Below, piece after piece: positions 23,429-24,001 of a stretch of 24,001 nucleotides of DNA. Origin of the DNA: an uncultured Collinsella sp. (lineage in GTDB: Bacteria > Actinomycetota > Coriobacteriia > Coriobacteriales > Coriobacteriaceae); NCBI GenBank assembly GCA_900758475.1, contig CAAERQ010000030.1:1-24001 (forward strand), given 5' to 3'. Under the pieces are notes generated by a model. That model made no database searches. It was not told the origin of the DNA and saw only the letters and a program-made list of their open reading frames with translations. The first letter of the stretch is position 1. Each line of letters starts with the position of its first letter. The position numbers were made by a program, and so were the translations under genes.

Positions 23429-23733
23429 GGGGGGGCGGTCCCCCGCACATAAGCCAGTCACCCCGGAAGCGGTTCGATCCGAAGCCGTTGAGGCGAACCT
23501 CAGGTCCCTTTTCTGCGAGCGCCCAGGGCGCCACACGCGTGCACAGACTGTCGGTTCGACGTAGAAGCCTCAGCCGTAGCAACGGATTGCCCAGCGAGAG
23601 ATCGCCGCGGGCGGATATTAAACTGCAAAGACGAGCGTCGGTAAGACACGCCGAGGTCGCCGCGGACGGGCTGATATAGGGAGAGGGCCTGACCCCATAT
23701 CGTTGGGGCCAGGCCCGATTTTGCCTCTTGACA
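23429..23733 (+). other. Long non-coding right end of the IS110 element
   Basis: No gene is seen in these 305 bp. A small hairpin TGAGG-CGAA-CCTCA sits near 23488-23501. At 23685-23716 GGGCCTGACCCC pairs with GGGGCCAGGCCC (one mismatch) and GATTTTGCC follows, resembling a terminator. TTGACAATG at 23728-23736 shares GACAATG with the apical loops of both left-end RNA candidates. Right ends this long are more typical of the IS1111 group, where the guide RNA is downstream of the transposase, so a second RNA here is possible. Confidence 0.5.
23685..23722 (+). terminator. Terminator-like hairpin at IS right end
   Basis: A twelve-position stem (one mismatch) with loop ATATCGTT is followed by GATTTT. 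It could end the transposase transcript or insulate the element from its flank. Confidence 0.55.
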
Positions 23734-23907
23734 ATGTCCTGCTCATATTAAAAGGAACGTCCCTAAGTGCCAACCAGGGCAACACCGCAGATAGAGGACG
23801 GACAGCGAAAGCCCGCCAGAGCGAGCAAGGTGCCTTCAAGAAAAATGGCGCCGCAGGTTGAGCATAAGTCAGACACTATGACCCAATCCAGGGGCACGGA
23901 AACGACA

Positions 23908-24001
23908 GGAGCCCCCGCTCGTGACCGCGGGTCGGGGCTGCGACAATGATGTTGAAGTGCCATAGGCGCAGCCGCGCCGCAACGAGGTTGGGAGGCTCCC
24001 A
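23908..24001 (+). ncRNA. Left-end RNA candidate of a second IS110 element (cut by window)
   Basis: This block aligns along its length with 22220-22316, including GACCGCGG, CGACAATG and the final GGCTCCCA. Stems: GGAGCC (23908-23913) with GGCTCC (23994-23999); CTCGT (23918-23922) with ACGAG (23982-23986); GCGG (23927-23930) with CCGC (23977-23980); GGCTGC (23936-23941) with GCAGCC (23968-23973), closing a 26-nt loop. By alignment, base 24001 is the A of the ATG of a second transposase gene beyond the window. The sequence between 23749 and 23907 shows no gene. Confidence 0.6.

Larger units (their letters stand above)
22194..23748 (+). mobile_element. Complete IS110-family insertion sequence
   Basis: An intact DEDD transposase gene is bounded by a perfect 15-bp inverted repeat, ATATGAGCAGGACAT at 22194-22208 and its complement at 23734-23748. 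The element would be about 1555 bp, in the IS110 range. The left non-coding end (to 22315) carries a structured RNA candidate; the right non-coding end is long (about 305 bp) and ends in a terminator-like hairpin. Near-identical 13-mers (GTCCCCAAGTGCC and GTCCCTAAGTGCC) lie exactly 10 bp outside each end in direct orientation. True ends of IS110 elements are hard to fix without an empty site, so boundaries are approximate. Confidence 0.7.

Noticed and set aside
22163..23536. Long minus-strand frame of 457 codons over the IS110 gene
   Set aside because: It is the shadow of the transposase in very GC-rich DNA: Pro/Arg/Gly-rich, no known motifs and no ribosome binding site. The plus-strand frame carries the DEDD residues.
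1..24001. CRISPR array
   Set aside because: No regularly spaced direct repeats of 25-40 bp with unique spacers were seen. The only short periodic repeats are GTTGCATG and the hipBA operator sites.

Overview
The window is high-GC bacterial DNA, almost fully coded, with most genes on the minus strand. It probably comes from an anaerobic gut Coriobacteriia, most likely Collinsella or a close relative. This is inferred from gene content and base composition; there is no rRNA here to settle it. Read on the minus strand, the core is the conserved clpC ... disA-ispD-ispF-cysS-rlmB-yacP order known from Gram-positive bacteria.

Layout, left to right. 1-1300: a truncated DUF262 gene cut near the window edge, a gene-free stretch, a tRNA-Thr(UGU) with its own promoter and terminator, a hairpin-type inverted repeat and a 29-bp fragment of the same tRNA. 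1342-6873: a tightly packed minus-strand housekeeping run (NYN/YacP nuclease, rlmB, cysS, ispF, ispD, disA). Stop and start codons overlap or lie 3 nt apart, except at a terminator plus a 102-bp palindrome between cysS and rlmB. 7095-9579, plus strand: the mntP manganese exporter, then a hipBA toxin-antitoxin pair behind three evenly spaced operator copies. 9707-14021, minus: pepD and clpC. 14214-19326, minus: a 1479-residue BCR/HAD-type activase-dehydratase fusion, a candidate anaerobic plasmalogen synthase, overlapping a TetR-type regulator gene; a palindromic operator lies just upstream of the pair. 19608-22038, minus: a tandem DUF2798 membrane protein with an attenuator-like leader, a palindromic repeat, and a fused ThrE-type exporter. 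22194-23748: a complete IS110-family element. 23908 to the edge: the left end of a second, diverged IS110-family element.

Most interesting: the non-coding leaders of the two IS110 elements share primary sequence and a stepped stem whose paired bases differ compensatorily. They are therefore good candidates for a structured guide (bridge) RNA. Its 3' arm would also cover the transposase ribosome binding site. Other points of note are the three hipBA operator sites at exact 27-bp spacing, one buried in the mntP terminator, and the TetR/plasmalogen-synthase-like autoregulatory unit.
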